From positions 1 through 64,000 of the forward strand of contig CANGOP010000009.1 in the NCBI GenBank assembly GCA_947455595.1: a DNA stretch of 64,000 bases. The letters are read 5' to 3'. This stretch comes from Gammaproteobacteria bacterium. GTDB taxonomy: Bacteria; Pseudomonadota; Gammaproteobacteria; Steroidobacterales; Steroidobacteraceae. The translations under genes and the position numbers were made by a program. Each line of letters opens with the position of its first letter. Positions within the stretch are counted from its first letter, which is position 1. Positions 1 through 8,892 of this stretch are shown one piece after another. Under the pieces are notes generated by a model. It was not told where the DNA came from. It did no database searches and saw only the letters and a program-made list of their open reading frames with translations.

Positions 1-2
1 CC

Positions 3-152
3 TCGCCTGAGACGCCGGACGTGGCGCCGCAACCGCTTTGCGTGCTCCTAAAAGGTGCAGTGGCCAGGTTTGTGCGCCTGCAGCTGCAAGATCGGAATTA
101 CCTGCATCTTGATCAGGTGGAAGTGTACGGACAGGCCTGGACGGGTAGCTAA
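3..152 (+). CDS. C-terminal end of a discoidin (F5/8 type C)-like protein, partial
   Basis: An open frame enters from the left edge and stops at TAA 150-152, giving the last 49 residues of a protein. The stretch ARFVRLQLQDRNYLHLDQV followed by EVYG matches the terminal strand pattern of F5/8 type C (discoidin) domains (R-[FY]-V-R-[LI]-x-L...L-x-L-x-E-[VI]-E-V-[YF]-G). These domains bind carbohydrates or surfaces and are usually appended to secreted enzymes. The catalytic part lies outside the window, so the protein's function cannot be given. No start codon is visible. The domain call rests on a short match. Confidence 0.5.
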   Translation, partial: SPETPDVAPQPLCVLLKGAVARFVRLQLQDRNYLHLDQVEVYGQAWTGS

Positions 153-281
153 CGCCGAGAGGCGCACAAGGCCGATTCGGCGCAACGGTTGGACCCTACG
201 GCGGACCTTTCTGAGTAGGTTGAATAGTACAGTTAACATAACATACATTATGCGAAGTAATGATATAGCAGCCAAGTTAAG

Positions 282-314
282 ATGTCCGCTTTGAGCCGAG
301 TTCAAATGTCCGCT
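282..314 (+). repeat. Tandem 9-bp motif ATGTCCGCT, possible insertion-element end
   Basis: The motif ATGTCCGCT occurs at 282-290 and again at 306-314, 24 bp apart in the same orientation. It lies exactly where the hydrolase pseudogene on the minus strand loses similarity to its family. The sequence just left (about 220-280) is AT-rich compared with the surroundings. Multiple short direct repeats at an end are known for IS21-type elements, but no transposase is present, so this is only a possible scar. Confidence 0.35.
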
Positions 315-317
315 CTG

Positions 318-797
318 GACGATTAGCCCGCACTCTCTCGTGCCCTTGTCGCCTTCCGGCGCCGTCGTCGTAAATGCCACCAAAGTGGTGCCCGTCGATC
401 GGTATATCGGCGAACTCGTGCCGTAGGTGCCGCTCCACGACCCGATTCCCGCCGACAACGGCTTACTCGCGGCCACCGAATCATTAACGACCGCCGCACC
501 CAATCCAAAGCCCCAGCCCGGACCGAGCCACGTCTGCAGTAAGCCGATCTGATGGCTCTGCACGGATTCGACGGTGGCCAGGCGCATCACGCCCTCGCCT
601 CCGAGCCGGATCGCCTGGAGAAACTTCGCGTAGTCCCCCGCGGTCCCGGCCATGCCTTCACCGCCGGACGGAAAAGAACGACCATCGAACGCGGGTCCCG
701 GAAAGACACGCAGAAAGATGGCGTACCCGATCGCCATCGCCTACCCGGCCGACACCCGCGCCAACTGGCCCCACCTTGTAACGCCACGACCAAAATT
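318..797 (-). pseudogene. Serine hydrolase (class C beta-lactamase/EstB family) C-terminal fragment
   Basis: The minus strand encodes the family's C-terminal third: FPSGGEGMAGTAGDYAKFLQ (the SGG.G..ST..DYA.F pattern), then PGWGFGLGAAVV and SGTYGTS. The N-terminal part with the S-x-x-K catalytic motif is absent. An in-frame TAG (741-743) interrupts weak upstream similarity. The upstream break falls on the repeat at 798-814 and the downstream break near the ATGTCCGCT repeats at 282-314. An open frame from 737 to 48 exists, but its last third reads through the repeats into unrelated sequence. I read this as a dead remnant bounded by two element scars. Confidence 0.6.
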
Positions 798-814
798 GAG
801 TAACGCCAGCCCGA
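798..814 (+). repeat. Single copy of direct repeat GAGTAACGCCAGCCCGA
   Basis: GAGTAACGCCAGCCCGA at 798-814 recurs as two tandem copies at 5377-5415 in the same orientation. The copies bracket the M3 peptidase, M19 protein and AraC regulator genes. This copy coincides with the 5' break of the serine hydrolase pseudogene. Likely a remnant of a mobile-element end or a recombination point; no transposase was found. Confidence 0.45.
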
Positions 815-906
815 AAATTCTTGCGATAGCGCACTAGGCTCAAACTGCGTGGTCACGCACGGTCACTGCGCCATACCGGCGATGGGTGTCGAGGGGAGAA
901 ACAAAG

Positions 907-3096
907 ATGAGAACGTCGACTGCGGACGGCAGCTGTACCCGCAGCGCCCGTATGGTGACCGGCACGCTGGCGGCCGTCATGATGCTCGTCGGAATCGCCG
1001 CCCTCGGCGCACAGGCGGAGCCTGCTTCAGAGCCCACTCCCTCGGTCAGCATCTTGACGACTTGGTCCGGGCCTTACGGCGGCCTGCCGCCCTTGGATCG
1101 GGCAACGCCTGCAAGCCTTGAGAGCGCGATCCGAAGCGGCATCGAGGCCAAACGCGCCGACATCACCGCCATCACCTCGAATCCCAAAGCCCCCACCTTC
1201 GAAAATACAGTTCTGGCGCTCGATTCCAGCGGCAAGCCGTTGGCCCGCGCCCAGAGTGTGCTGCAGGAACTGCTCTCCACCGCAAGCACCGACGAATTGC
1301 GCGCCGTGGCCGGACGCGTGCTCCCGCTCTCGGCGGCGCTCGAGAATGAGATTGCGTTCAACGATGCGCTCTATGCCCGGATCGATGCCGTGTTCCGGGG
1401 TCTCCCGGCGTCGGCACCGACGCCGGAGGCGCGCCGGCTGGTCACGGTCATGCGTGCCGATCTGCTGCACCGCGGCGCCGGACTCGATGCGGCCGGGCGG
1501 TTGAAACTGAAATCTGTCAATGCCCGCCTCACGACGCTGATGTCCGAATTCGCACAGAACACCTCGCGTGAGGAGGAGGCCCTCGTCGTCTACGTCGACG
1601 ACGTCACTGAACTGAAGGGGCTTCCGGACGACAGGATCGCGGCGGCGAAAGCGGCGGCAACCCAGCGCGGCAAGCCTGAGAGTTGGGCGATCCCCATGCA
1701 AAGGCCGGCGGTCTGGCCGGTACTGACACGCGCGGAGTCACGGCCGCTGCGCGAACGGGTCTTCAAATTGTGGGAGTCGCGTGGCAACAACCGGGGCACC
1801 TTCGACAACGGGCTGATCATCACCGAAATCTTAAAACTTCGCGGGGAGCGTGCCCGTATCCTCGGTTACCCGACCTACGGCCACTACGCCACCGCGAGGC
1901 GCATGGCCGGGACGCCGGACGTTGCACTTGCCATGGTGGAGCGGGCGTGGAAATTGCTCCTGCCGGTCACGCGCCTCGAAATCGCGAACCTACAGCGCGT
2001 CGCCGACGCGGAACACGCGAACATCACGATCGAGCCTTGGGACCGACTCTACTACGCTGAAAAGTACCGTCAGCAGGAGTTCGGCCTCGACAGCGACGCT
2101 GTGCGCCCCTATCTCTCTTTGCAGAACACGCTGGACGGCATGATGTGGGCCGCAGGCCGGACCTATGGCCTCAGCTTCCGTGAACTGAACGGGATCCCGG
2201 TGATCTCGCCCGACATCCGGGTCTATGAGGTGTCGCGCGGGCAGGACGTCGTCGGCGTTCTGTACCTCGACCTCTTTCAGCGCAAGGGCAAGGGGCCGGC
2301 CTCGTGGACGACCGAAGCACGACCCGCCGAGCACAACGGCGCTGCCGTCCTGCCGATCGCCATGATGCACTCCAACGTCGTGCACCCGGCCGACGGCAGC
2401 GAACCGCAGCTGTCCTGGGAAGTCGCGAATGTACTCTTCCATGAGTTCGGTCACGCGCTGCACATGCTGTCCAATCACGCGCCGTATGTCGGCCTTGGCA
2501 GTCTGCAGGTCCCGTGGGACTTCATCGAGGTGCCCTCGCTGCTGAACGAGCGCTGGCTGCTCGACCGCGCGGTTCTGTCCCGCTTTGCCCGTCATCGTGA
2601 GACAGGGGAAGCGATGCCGGCGGCGCTGATCGACAAGGTCGAGCGAGCGCTGCGACATGATCGCGTCTTCAGCGTCAATTTAGAGTTTCTGGCAACGGCC
2701 TTGGTCGATCTTCATCTGCACGCCCTGCCCGACACTTCCGCCATTGACGCGGTCGACGAGGAACGAAAACTGCTGGCGAAGATGGAGATGCCGTCTGCCG
2801 TCACGCCGCTGCTGCGGGTCTCTAACGCCTTCCACATCTTCACGGAAGCCTACGGCGCGGGCGTCTACACCTACCTGTGGTCGGACGCCATCGCGGCCGA
2901 CATCGCCGAGGGGTTCCTCGCCGCCCCGGGCGGTCTTTACGACCCCGACGTCGCGGCGCGGTACCGGCGCACGATCCTGGAGGCCGGCGCCACGCGACCC
3001 ATGAGCGAGGCCTTCCGTGAATTCCGCGGTCACGATCCGGATCCGGACGCGCTCTTCCGCCGGTTCGGCCTGCTGCCCGATACTGGGACGCATTGA
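907..3096 (+). CDS. M3 family metallopeptidase (thimet oligopeptidase / peptidyl-dipeptidase type)
   Basis: A 729-residue zinc oligopeptidase that cuts short peptides. The zinc motif HEFGH is at residues 512-516, followed by ALHML, with the downstream glutamate region EVPSLLNE about 30 residues later; this is the M3 arrangement. I chose ATG 907 because GAGGGGAG lies about 10 nt upstream; an in-frame GTG at 886 is also possible. The N-terminus has a basic stretch, a hydrophobic segment and a GAQAEP-type cleavage region, so it is probably periplasmic, like several Dcp-like proteins of TonB-receptor-rich bacteria. It is the first gene of the same-strand island and its stop overlaps the next start (TGATG at 3094-3098). 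Confidence 0.92.
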   Translation: MRTSTADGSCTRSARMVTGTLAAVMMLVGIAALGAQAEPASEPTPSVSILTTWSGPYGGLPPLDRATPASLESAIRSGIEAKRADITAITSNPKAPTFENTVLALDSSGKPLARAQSVLQELLSTASTDELRAVAGRVLPLSAALENEIAFNDALYARIDAVFRGLPASAPTPEARRLVTVMRADLLHRGAGLDAAGRLKLKSVNARLTTLMSEFAQNTSREEEALVVYVDDVTELKGLPDDRIAAAKAAATQRGKPESWAIPMQRPAVWPVLTRAESRPLRERVFKLWESRGNNRGTFDNGLIITEILKLRGERARILGYPTYGHYATARRMAGTPDVALAMVERAWKLLLPVTRLEIANLQRVADAEHANITIEPWDRLYYAEKYRQQEFGLDSDAVRPYLSLQNTLDGMMWAAGRTYGLSFRELNGIPVISPDIRVYEVSRGQDVVGVLYLDLFQRKGKGPASWTTEARPAEHNGAAVLPIAMMHSNVVHPADGSEPQLSWEVANVLFHEFGHALHMLSNHAPYVGLGSLQVPWDFIEVPSLLNERWLLDRAVLSRFARHRETGEAMPAALIDKVERALRHDRVFSVNLEFLATALVDLHLHALPDTSAIDAVDEERKLLAKMEMPSAVTPLLRVSNAFHIFTEAYGAGVYTYLWSDAIAADIAEGFLAAPGGLYDPDVAARYRRTILEAGATRPMSEAFREFRGHDPDPDALFRRFGLLPDTGTH

Positions 3097-4163
3097 TGGG
3101 ATCGACGCAAACCCATGAGGGATCAGGAATGCCGCCCGTAACCCCCGTAAGCCGACCCGCGTATCCCGGTCGCATCGTGATCAACGGGCTCGACTGCTCC
3201 GTGCCGAGCGAATCCTATGTGGAGAAGCTGCGCGCAGGCGGCGTCGACTGCATGCACCTCAGCATCGAGGACATGGACGGACGGGGTAACGTCCACCCCT
3301 TCGTCTTTGTCTACGAAACGCTGGACCGGCTCGCAGGCTCCCTCACGCTGGCGCGCAGCGCGGCTGAGATCCTTGAGATTCAGCGTCGCGGCAAAATTGC
3401 GCTGGTGCTCGGGTGGCAGGGTGCTGACCCGATCGGCGTGGAGCACGGCACGCTGCGCGCCTACTATGAACTCGGCCTTCGGATCATCGGCATCACCTAC
3501 AACATCACCAACCGCTACGGCAGCGGCTGCCTCGAGCCCGGCGGACGCCTCAGTGAGGACGGTAGTGCGCTCGTCAAGCAGGCGCACTCCCTCGGCATGC
3601 TCATGGACATCGGCGGACACACCGGCGAACAGACGTCGCTCGATGTGATTGCGCTGGCCGACGGCCGACCGGTGATCTGCTCGCACACGGCGCTCGCCGC
3701 CCTCAATCCCAATCCGCGCAACACCAGCGACCGCGTCTGCGAGGCGATCGCCGCGACCGGCGGCGTCGTCGGTGTGCTCTGCCTCAACGACTTCCTGGTT
3801 CGCAACGCCGCAAATGCAACGCCCGGTCAACCGAACCCGCAGGCAAAGCTCGGCGTCTACCTCGATCACCTTGACTACCTGAAGCGACTCATCGGCGCAG
3901 ACCACATCGGCATCGGCCCCGACTTTGTGGACGGGCAGGACTTCACCAAGACAGGCGCCTGGCCGGGTCTGCGGTTTACGCCCGATATGGTCGGCGGTCT
4001 GACGCCTGATGGCACCATTCTCTACGCGGAGGGCTTCAGCAGCATCGACCAACTGCCGAACGTGGTTGCCGGCTTAGACGCCCGGGGCTGGAGCGCCGCC
4101 GAGATCGCCAAGCTGCTCGGCGAGAATTGGCTGCGTGTGTATCGGGAAGCATGGGGCGGTTAA
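3096..4163 (+). CDS. M19 (membrane/renal dipeptidase) family protein with incomplete metal site
   Basis: A 355-residue TIM-barrel protein of the M19 family, whose members hydrolyse dipeptides (including D-amino-acid ones). Two histidine ligands are visible: H175 in DIGGHT and H197 in ICSHTAL, 22 residues apart as in the family; HIGIGPDFVDG is the late Asp motif. The N-terminal His-x-Asp motif (DGHND in typical members) reads NGLDC here, and the bridging Glu position reads LGWQG. The binuclear zinc site is therefore probably altered. ATG 3096 overlaps the preceding stop; ATG 3129, with GAGGGA just upstream, is an equally good start. No clear signal peptide. Likely co-transcribed with the M3 peptidase. 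Confidence 0.85.
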   Translation: MGSTQTHEGSGMPPVTPVSRPAYPGRIVINGLDCSVPSESYVEKLRAGGVDCMHLSIEDMDGRGNVHPFVFVYETLDRLAGSLTLARSAAEILEIQRRGKIALVLGWQGADPIGVEHGTLRAYYELGLRIIGITYNITNRYGSGCLEPGGRLSEDGSALVKQAHSLGMLMDIGGHTGEQTSLDVIALADGRPVICSHTALAALNPNPRNTSDRVCEAIAATGGVVGVLCLNDFLVRNAANATPGQPNPQAKLGVYLDHLDYLKRLIGADHIGIGPDFVDGQDFTKTGAWPGLRFTPDMVGGLTPDGTILYAEGFSSIDQLPNVVAGLDARGWSAAEIAKLLGENWLRVYREAWGG

Positions 4164-4293
4164 GGCCCCACCCCTCGCCGCCTCCACACGCACGCTTGCG
4201 GTGCGTCAAATGGCAGGGTCCCGGCTCCTCGGCGTGAGCGTTGCGTGCAGCGCCGCACGATGACACGATGGGATCGGACTCCACGAGGTATGC

Positions 4294-5403
4294 ATGCTCC
4301 GTTCCTCCGACGCCCCGCCGGCCGTTCCAGCGCGCACCTATGCGCTCTCGCTGACCGAAATGCAGGCGGCGGCGGCGCGCGGCGGACATCCGCAGCCGCG
4401 CCTGCTGCACGGCTGCGAATCCGAACAGTTCTCCGAATCCATTGGCCTCGGCTCCAACGGCGCGCTCGTGCCGTGGGGCTCGCAGGAACTCATCACGCTG
4501 TCGGATGATCTGATGCTCGTGCGCTCGGATGTCACGTCCACGGAACTCTGCGGCGGACGCGATGCCGCGTTTGAGATCGACACCCGCGGATGGCTCTATC
4601 TGCACTTTCGGCTCGACGGCATCAGCATCGACTGCTTCCCGGACGGCAGTTCCCGCACCGTCGGCGGCGGATCGTTCTTAGTCGGTGCGTCCTCACGGCC
4701 GACGTCCTTCACCCGCCAGGTGCTGTCGGATGCATGGCAGGCGGTCACGGTGGCGTTTCGGCCGTCGGACTCGTTTCAGAGTCTGCCGGTGACGGACAGC
4801 ATGCTGCCGAGCGAACTGCGCCGTTTTAGGGCCGGTGACCCGGACATCGATTTCCTCTACGCGAGTCCGTTCACCGCCGACATGCGATCGGCAGCGGGCG
4901 CTCTCGTGCGCCCCATGGTCAGCGGCGGCATGCGGCCGTTTTACCTCAAGGCAAAAGCCGTGGAACTCGTGTGCTTGGCCGTCGAGCAGGTCGGCCGGCC
5001 GGCGCCGCAGACCGACGCGCCGCTGCAACTGAGCTACCGCGACGTCCGGGCGCTTGAGGAGGCGAAGCGGCTCGTCGACAACGCGACCGAAAATTACTCG
5101 CTCGAGCAGCTCGCGCGCCGGGTCGGCATCAACCGCCGCAAGTTGGCACTCGGCTTCAAGATCCTCTTCGGTGAGACCGTCGGCGAATACCGCCGCGACG
5201 TCCGCCTCGAACTTGCCCGCCGGCTGCTCGAGGATCGGACGACCTCGGTCACCTATGCCGCAACCGTCGCCGGATACAGCGATGTCGGCAGCTTCGGCAA
5301 AGCGTTCAAAGCCAAATTCGGCTGGCTCCCGTCGCAGTCAAGGCCCGCCGGCAGCCGGCATGCCCGCTCGCCTAAAAGTAACGCCAGCCCGATTTCTGAG
5401 TAA
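4294..5403 (+). CDS. AraC family transcriptional regulator, PchR-like
   Basis: A 369-residue regulator. Residues about 245-355 form the double helix-turn-helix AraC domain (YSLEQLARRVGINRRKLALG, then VTYAATVAGYSDVGSFGKAF and FG..PSQ). The segment FYLKAKAVELVCLAVEQ just before it matches the linker helix of PchR-type regulators, which sense an imported ligand such as ferri-pyochelin and activate the cognate TonB receptor gene. That makes it a good candidate regulator of the receptor at 9720 (inference). ACGAGG lies before ATG 4294. The last ten or so codons and the stop run into the direct repeats at 5377-5415, so the natural C-terminus may have been altered; the DNA-binding domain is complete. 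Confidence 0.9.
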   Translation: MLRSSDAPPAVPARTYALSLTEMQAAAARGGHPQPRLLHGCESEQFSESIGLGSNGALVPWGSQELITLSDDLMLVRSDVTSTELCGGRDAAFEIDTRGWLYLHFRLDGISIDCFPDGSSRTVGGGSFLVGASSRPTSFTRQVLSDAWQAVTVAFRPSDSFQSLPVTDSMLPSELRRFRAGDPDIDFLYASPFTADMRSAAGALVRPMVSGGMRPFYLKAKAVELVCLAVEQVGRPAPQTDAPLQLSYRDVRALEEAKRLVDNATENYSLEQLARRVGINRRKLALGFKILFGETVGEYRRDVRLELARRLLEDRTTSVTYAATVAGYSDVGSFGKAFKAKFGWLPSQSRPAGSRHARSPKSNASPISE

Positions 5404-5415
5404 CGCCAGCCCGAT
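5377..5415 (+). repeat. Two tandem copies of the AGTAACGCCAGCCCGAT repeat
   Basis: AGTAACGCCAGCCCGAT is at 5377-5393 and 5399-5415, repeating every 22 bp, in the same orientation as the single copy at 798. The first copy supplies the last codons of the AraC gene (SNASPISE end). Tandem short repeats at the edge of a gene block, with another copy 4.6 kb away, suggest the trace of a mobile-element terminus or a recombination that joined the M3/M19/AraC genes to the DUF885 genes. Confidence 0.5.
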
Positions 5416-5501
5416 CACACGCGCGACCGTCTCCCTACTCTCGACCTCAGTCTGACCCATCTGGCAGCACGGGGGGAGCGCTTGCGGCTCAGTGCTAAGC
5501 A

Positions 5502-7199
5502 ATGACGGCAACATCAGCGCTGCGGACACTCGCAGACGAGTACTGGGAGTTCCGGCTTCGGGAATACCCGATGCTGGCGCACGACGTCGGCGACGCCCGC
5601 TACGCTCACGAGCTGTTCCATGAGTCGATCGCGGATTTCGATCGAAGGGCAATCGAACAGCGGCGGATGTCCGAACGCCTCGCGGCGATCCCGCTCGTCG
5701 AATTAAGCGCTGCCGATCAGATCACCCATCGCCTGCTCGCGCGCGAGATCGGCGAAGAGCGCGAAAAATACGCCTTCAACGCCCACCTGCGTCCGGAACT
5801 CTTTCCGACGGGACCGGAGAGCATGGTCGGATTTGCCATGCAGAAGACCTCGCTCCGCCATCGCGACGACGCCGAGGCGTTTCTTGCGCGCCTGGCGACT
5901 CTGCCTCAATTCTTCGCGGCGCATCGCGAGCGGCTGCGCGCCGGCCTTGCCGCCGGCTATCGCCTGCCAAGAGCCGTACACACGCGCATCGTCGCGAGCG
6001 TCACGGCGTATTGCGACGGCGCCGTGCCATCACACGCCTGCTATCGACCGCTTGCCGCGGCCGCCGAGCGGGACGCGGGCGCCTTCGCGTCCGCACTCGC
6101 GCAGGGTCAACGACTGATCGAAGACGAGGTTCTGCCAGCGTTGCGCGGCTGGCGTGAGGCGCTCACCGACTATGCGCCACACTGCCGCGACGCCGACAGC
6201 GTCCGCGGTGAACCCGACGGCGAAGCGTACTACGCCTTCCTCGCGCGCCATTTCACGACGACCTCCCTCTCACCGGGCGAGATACACGCAACGGGTCGCG
6301 ATGAAGTCGCGCGGATCAGCGCCGCGATGCACGCCGCCGCTGCGGAGGCGGGATTTGCCGGAGACCTTGCCGGCCTGCGGACTGAGATCGCAACCGGCGC
6401 GCGCTTCGTTGCGAAGAATCGGGACGAGCTGCGCGAACGGATGCAGGTGCTCGCCAAGCGGATCGAGCGTCGCATCCCCGAATTCTTCGGCCGCCTGCCG
6501 CGGATGACCTATGGGATCGAGTCGATCCCAGATGCGCTCTCCGCGCAATTGCCGCCCGCCTACGCTCAGCCCAACCCGCCGAGCGGTCTGACCGCCGGCG
6601 TCTTCTGGATTACCGGCTTGCCGGAACGTTGCCCGACGCCCATGCACGTGCCGATCACGCTGCACGAGGCCTGGCCCGGTCATCTGATGCACATCGCCCT
6701 GCTGCAGGAGATGACCGAGCTGCCGGCGTTCCGCCGCTACGGACTTGCCAATTACACCGCCTACCTCGAGGGCTGGGCGATGTACTGCGAGCAACTGGGC
6801 TACGACTTCGGCCTGTATGAGGACCCGTTTGCCCGCTACGGTCAGCTCGACATGGAAATGTGGCGCGCGGTGCGTCTCGTCGTGGACTCCGGGATTCACG
6901 CGATGGGCTGGAACCGCGCCGAGGCGATCGCCTTCATGAGCGAGCACGTCGCGCTTCCCCCCGACACCATCGCCGCAGAAGTGGACCGCTACATCGGCTG
7001 GCCCGGTCAGGCGCTCGGCTACAAGATCGGGGAGCTGAAGGTGCGGGGCCTGCGCGAGCGAGCGGCGCGCCGTCTCGGCGATGCGCTTGATCTGCGCGCG
7101 CTGCACGACCGCTTCAGTGATGCCGGCCCCGTCACGCTTGAGATCCTGGATGAGCACGTCGAGGCCTGGATCTCGGCCGCCGAAGCGCGGGTGGCCTAG
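5502..7199 (+). CDS. DUF885 family protein (HExxxGH putative metallohydrolase), copy 1
   Basis: A 565-residue DUF885 protein. The zinc-type motif HEAWPGH is at residues 388-394, followed by the family signature YLEGWAMYCEQLG, which supplies the probable third ligand region. Biochemical roles of DUF885 proteins are poorly known; the fold resembles M32/M3-type helical peptidases, so peptide hydrolysis is a reasonable guess. There is no signal peptide, so it is probably cytoplasmic. The Shine-Dalgarno sequence before ATG 5502 is weak. Its stop is four nucleotides before the start of a second, diverged DUF885 gene. Confidence 0.88.
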   Translation: MTATSALRTLADEYWEFRLREYPMLAHDVGDARYAHELFHESIADFDRRAIEQRRMSERLAAIPLVELSAADQITHRLLAREIGEEREKYAFNAHLRPELFPTGPESMVGFAMQKTSLRHRDDAEAFLARLATLPQFFAAHRERLRAGLAAGYRLPRAVHTRIVASVTAYCDGAVPSHACYRPLAAAAERDAGAFASALAQGQRLIEDEVLPALRGWREALTDYAPHCRDADSVRGEPDGEAYYAFLARHFTTTSLSPGEIHATGRDEVARISAAMHAAAAEAGFAGDLAGLRTEIATGARFVAKNRDELRERMQVLAKRIERRIPEFFGRLPRMTYGIESIPDALSAQLPPAYAQPNPPSGLTAGVFWITGLPERCPTPMHVPITLHEAWPGHLMHIALLQEMTELPAFRRYGLANYTAYLEGWAMYCEQLGYDFGLYEDPFARYGQLDMEMWRAVRLVVDSGIHAMGWNRAEAIAFMSEHVALPPDTIAAEVDRYIGWPGQALGYKIGELKVRGLRERAARRLGDALDLRALHDRFSDAGPVTLEILDEHVEAWISAAEARVA

Positions 7200-7203
7200 C
7201 GTC

Positions 7204-8892
7204 ATGAGTGCCCGCAACGCCGTGAATCGCCTGGCGGACGACTACCTTGCCCACCTGCAGTCCACGAGTGCGCAGGTGCGCCGTCGCTGCGGCTTAGCCG
7301 TCGAACGGCTGGACGATGTGTCCTTTGCCGCCGCGCAGCGCGAGGCCGACTACTGCCGCAACGGGCTCGCGACGCTGGCAACGATTCCCCTCGAGGAACT
7401 CGATGAGGAGCACTGGCTGCTCGCCCAACTGCTGCAGCACAGTTTCAGCAGCGGTGTCGACGCTGAACTCGACTACTGGCTGACCTTCGCCGTGACGCCC
7501 TACTCAGGCGGCTGGGTGCTCGGGGCCGTGCACGACCTGCTTACCGCCCAGCCGGTGGCAACGTCTGCCGATCAGCAAGGTTTCCTCACCCTCGTGCGGG
7601 AGTACGCACGACTGCTCACGCAGGTGGCGGAGAAGACTGAGCAACAGGCCGCGCGCGGCATCCGAGTGCCCGTGCCGGCGATCCCGGGCGTACGCGCGAC
7701 GGTGCTCGGCTTAAGAGACGCTGCCGAGGCGCTGCTGCGCGTCGCGACGGTGGCACGCGCGGCCGCCTCGCCGACCTGCGCGGCATTCACCGAGGATCTG
7801 CACCGGCTGCTGGATCGCGAGGTTCACCCGGCCTACGCGCGGCTTCAGGACTTCCTCGGCGACGCTTATGCCGCAGCGGCCTCGGTTGAGGTCGGTCTCA
7901 GTCGACTGCCGGGCGGCGCGGAGAGTTATCGCCGGCGCATCCTGCGCTCGATGGGCACAGCGATGGAGCCGATGGCGATTCACCGACGCGGACTTGAAGA
8001 TGTTGCGGCCCTTGAGGCGCGCATGCGCACCCTGCGCGACGAACTCGGATTTTCAGGCACTCGCGAGGAGTTTCACGCGCAGCTGCGCCGCGATCCGCGG
8101 TTCCTCGCCAAGACGCCCGAGGACGTGGAGCGCCGTTACCTCGGCTACATGGCGCGCATCGAGCCCGTGCTGCCGCAGTACTTTTCCCAGCGCCCGGCGT
8201 CGGCATACGGCGTACGTCGCGTGGATCCGGCCGCAGAAGCCGGCATGACCTTCGGCTATTACCAGGTGCCCACCCCGAAGGATCCGGTCGGCTATTACCG
8301 CTACAACGGCTCGGGACTTGAGTCCCGGCCGCTGATCAGCGCCGCGCACCTCATCTACCATGAACTGATCCCGGGACATCACTTCCACCTGGCGCTCGAA
8401 TTCGAGGCCGGCCACGTCCACCCGCTGCGCAAGCATCTCTACTACGGCGCGTTCGCCGAAGGGTGGGCGGAGTACGCGGCGGGACTTGCGGAAGAGATGG
8501 GTCTCTACGATGACCCCTATGATCTCTACGGGCATCTGGCGTGCGAGATCTTTGTCGCGACGCGGCTCGTCGTCGATACGGGCCTGAACGCTTTCGGCTG
8601 GTCCCTTGAGCAGGCGCGCGCCTTCATGCGCGAGCACGTGCTCGAATCCGACGCGCTGATCGCAACGGAGACCCTGCGCTACTCCACGGACCTCTACGGT
8701 CAGGCGCTCGACTATCGACTCGGGTTCCACTGCTTTCGCGATCTCAGGCGCGAGGCGCAGGCGCGGCTCGGCGATCAATTCGACCTCAGACGATTCCACT
8801 CGGTCGTGATCGGCAGCGGCGGCATGCCGCTTGAAACGCTGGGCGCTCACGTCGAACGCAGCCTGCGCGCACCTGAGGGAGCTGACGCATGA
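7204..8892 (+). CDS. DUF885 family protein (HExxxGH putative metallohydrolase), copy 2
   Basis: A 562-residue DUF885 protein with HELIPGH at residues 386-392, then HFHLALEFE and EGWAEYAAGL, so the predicted metal site is intact. It shares the motif spacing of the copy just upstream (386 versus 388) but little obvious identity elsewhere, which suggests an old duplication with different substrate preferences. The open frame extends upstream to 7081, but ATG 7204 follows the previous stop by four nucleotides and gives the usual family N-terminus (NRLADDYLAHL). It overlaps the next gene by ATGA (8889-8892). Probably cytoplasmic. Confidence 0.88.
   Translation: MSARNAVNRLADDYLAHLQSTSAQVRRRCGLAVERLDDVSFAAAQREADYCRNGLATLATIPLEELDEEHWLLAQLLQHSFSSGVDAELDYWLTFAVTPYSGGWVLGAVHDLLTAQPVATSADQQGFLTLVREYARLLTQVAEKTEQQAARGIRVPVPAIPGVRATVLGLRDAAEALLRVATVARAAASPTCAAFTEDLHRLLDREVHPAYARLQDFLGDAYAAAASVEVGLSRLPGGAESYRRRILRSMGTAMEPMAIHRRGLEDVAALEARMRTLRDELGFSGTREEFHAQLRRDPRFLAKTPEDVERRYLGYMARIEPVLPQYFSQRPASAYGVRRVDPAAEAGMTFGYYQVPTPKDPVGYYRYNGSGLESRPLISAAHLIYHELIPGHHFHLALEFEAGHVHPLRKHLYYGAFAEGWAEYAAGLAEEMGLYDDPYDLYGHLACEIFVATRLVVDTGLNAFGWSLEQARAFMREHVLESDALIATETLRYSTDLYGQALDYRLGFHCFRDLRREAQARLGDQFDLRRFHSVVIGSGGMPLETLGAHVERSLRAPEGADA

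Noticed and set aside
48-737. 229-codon minus-strand frame as an intact hydrolase gene
   Set aside because: Only the middle part matches the family; an in-frame TAG lies just before the ATG and the C-terminal third is unrelated sequence beyond the repeats.
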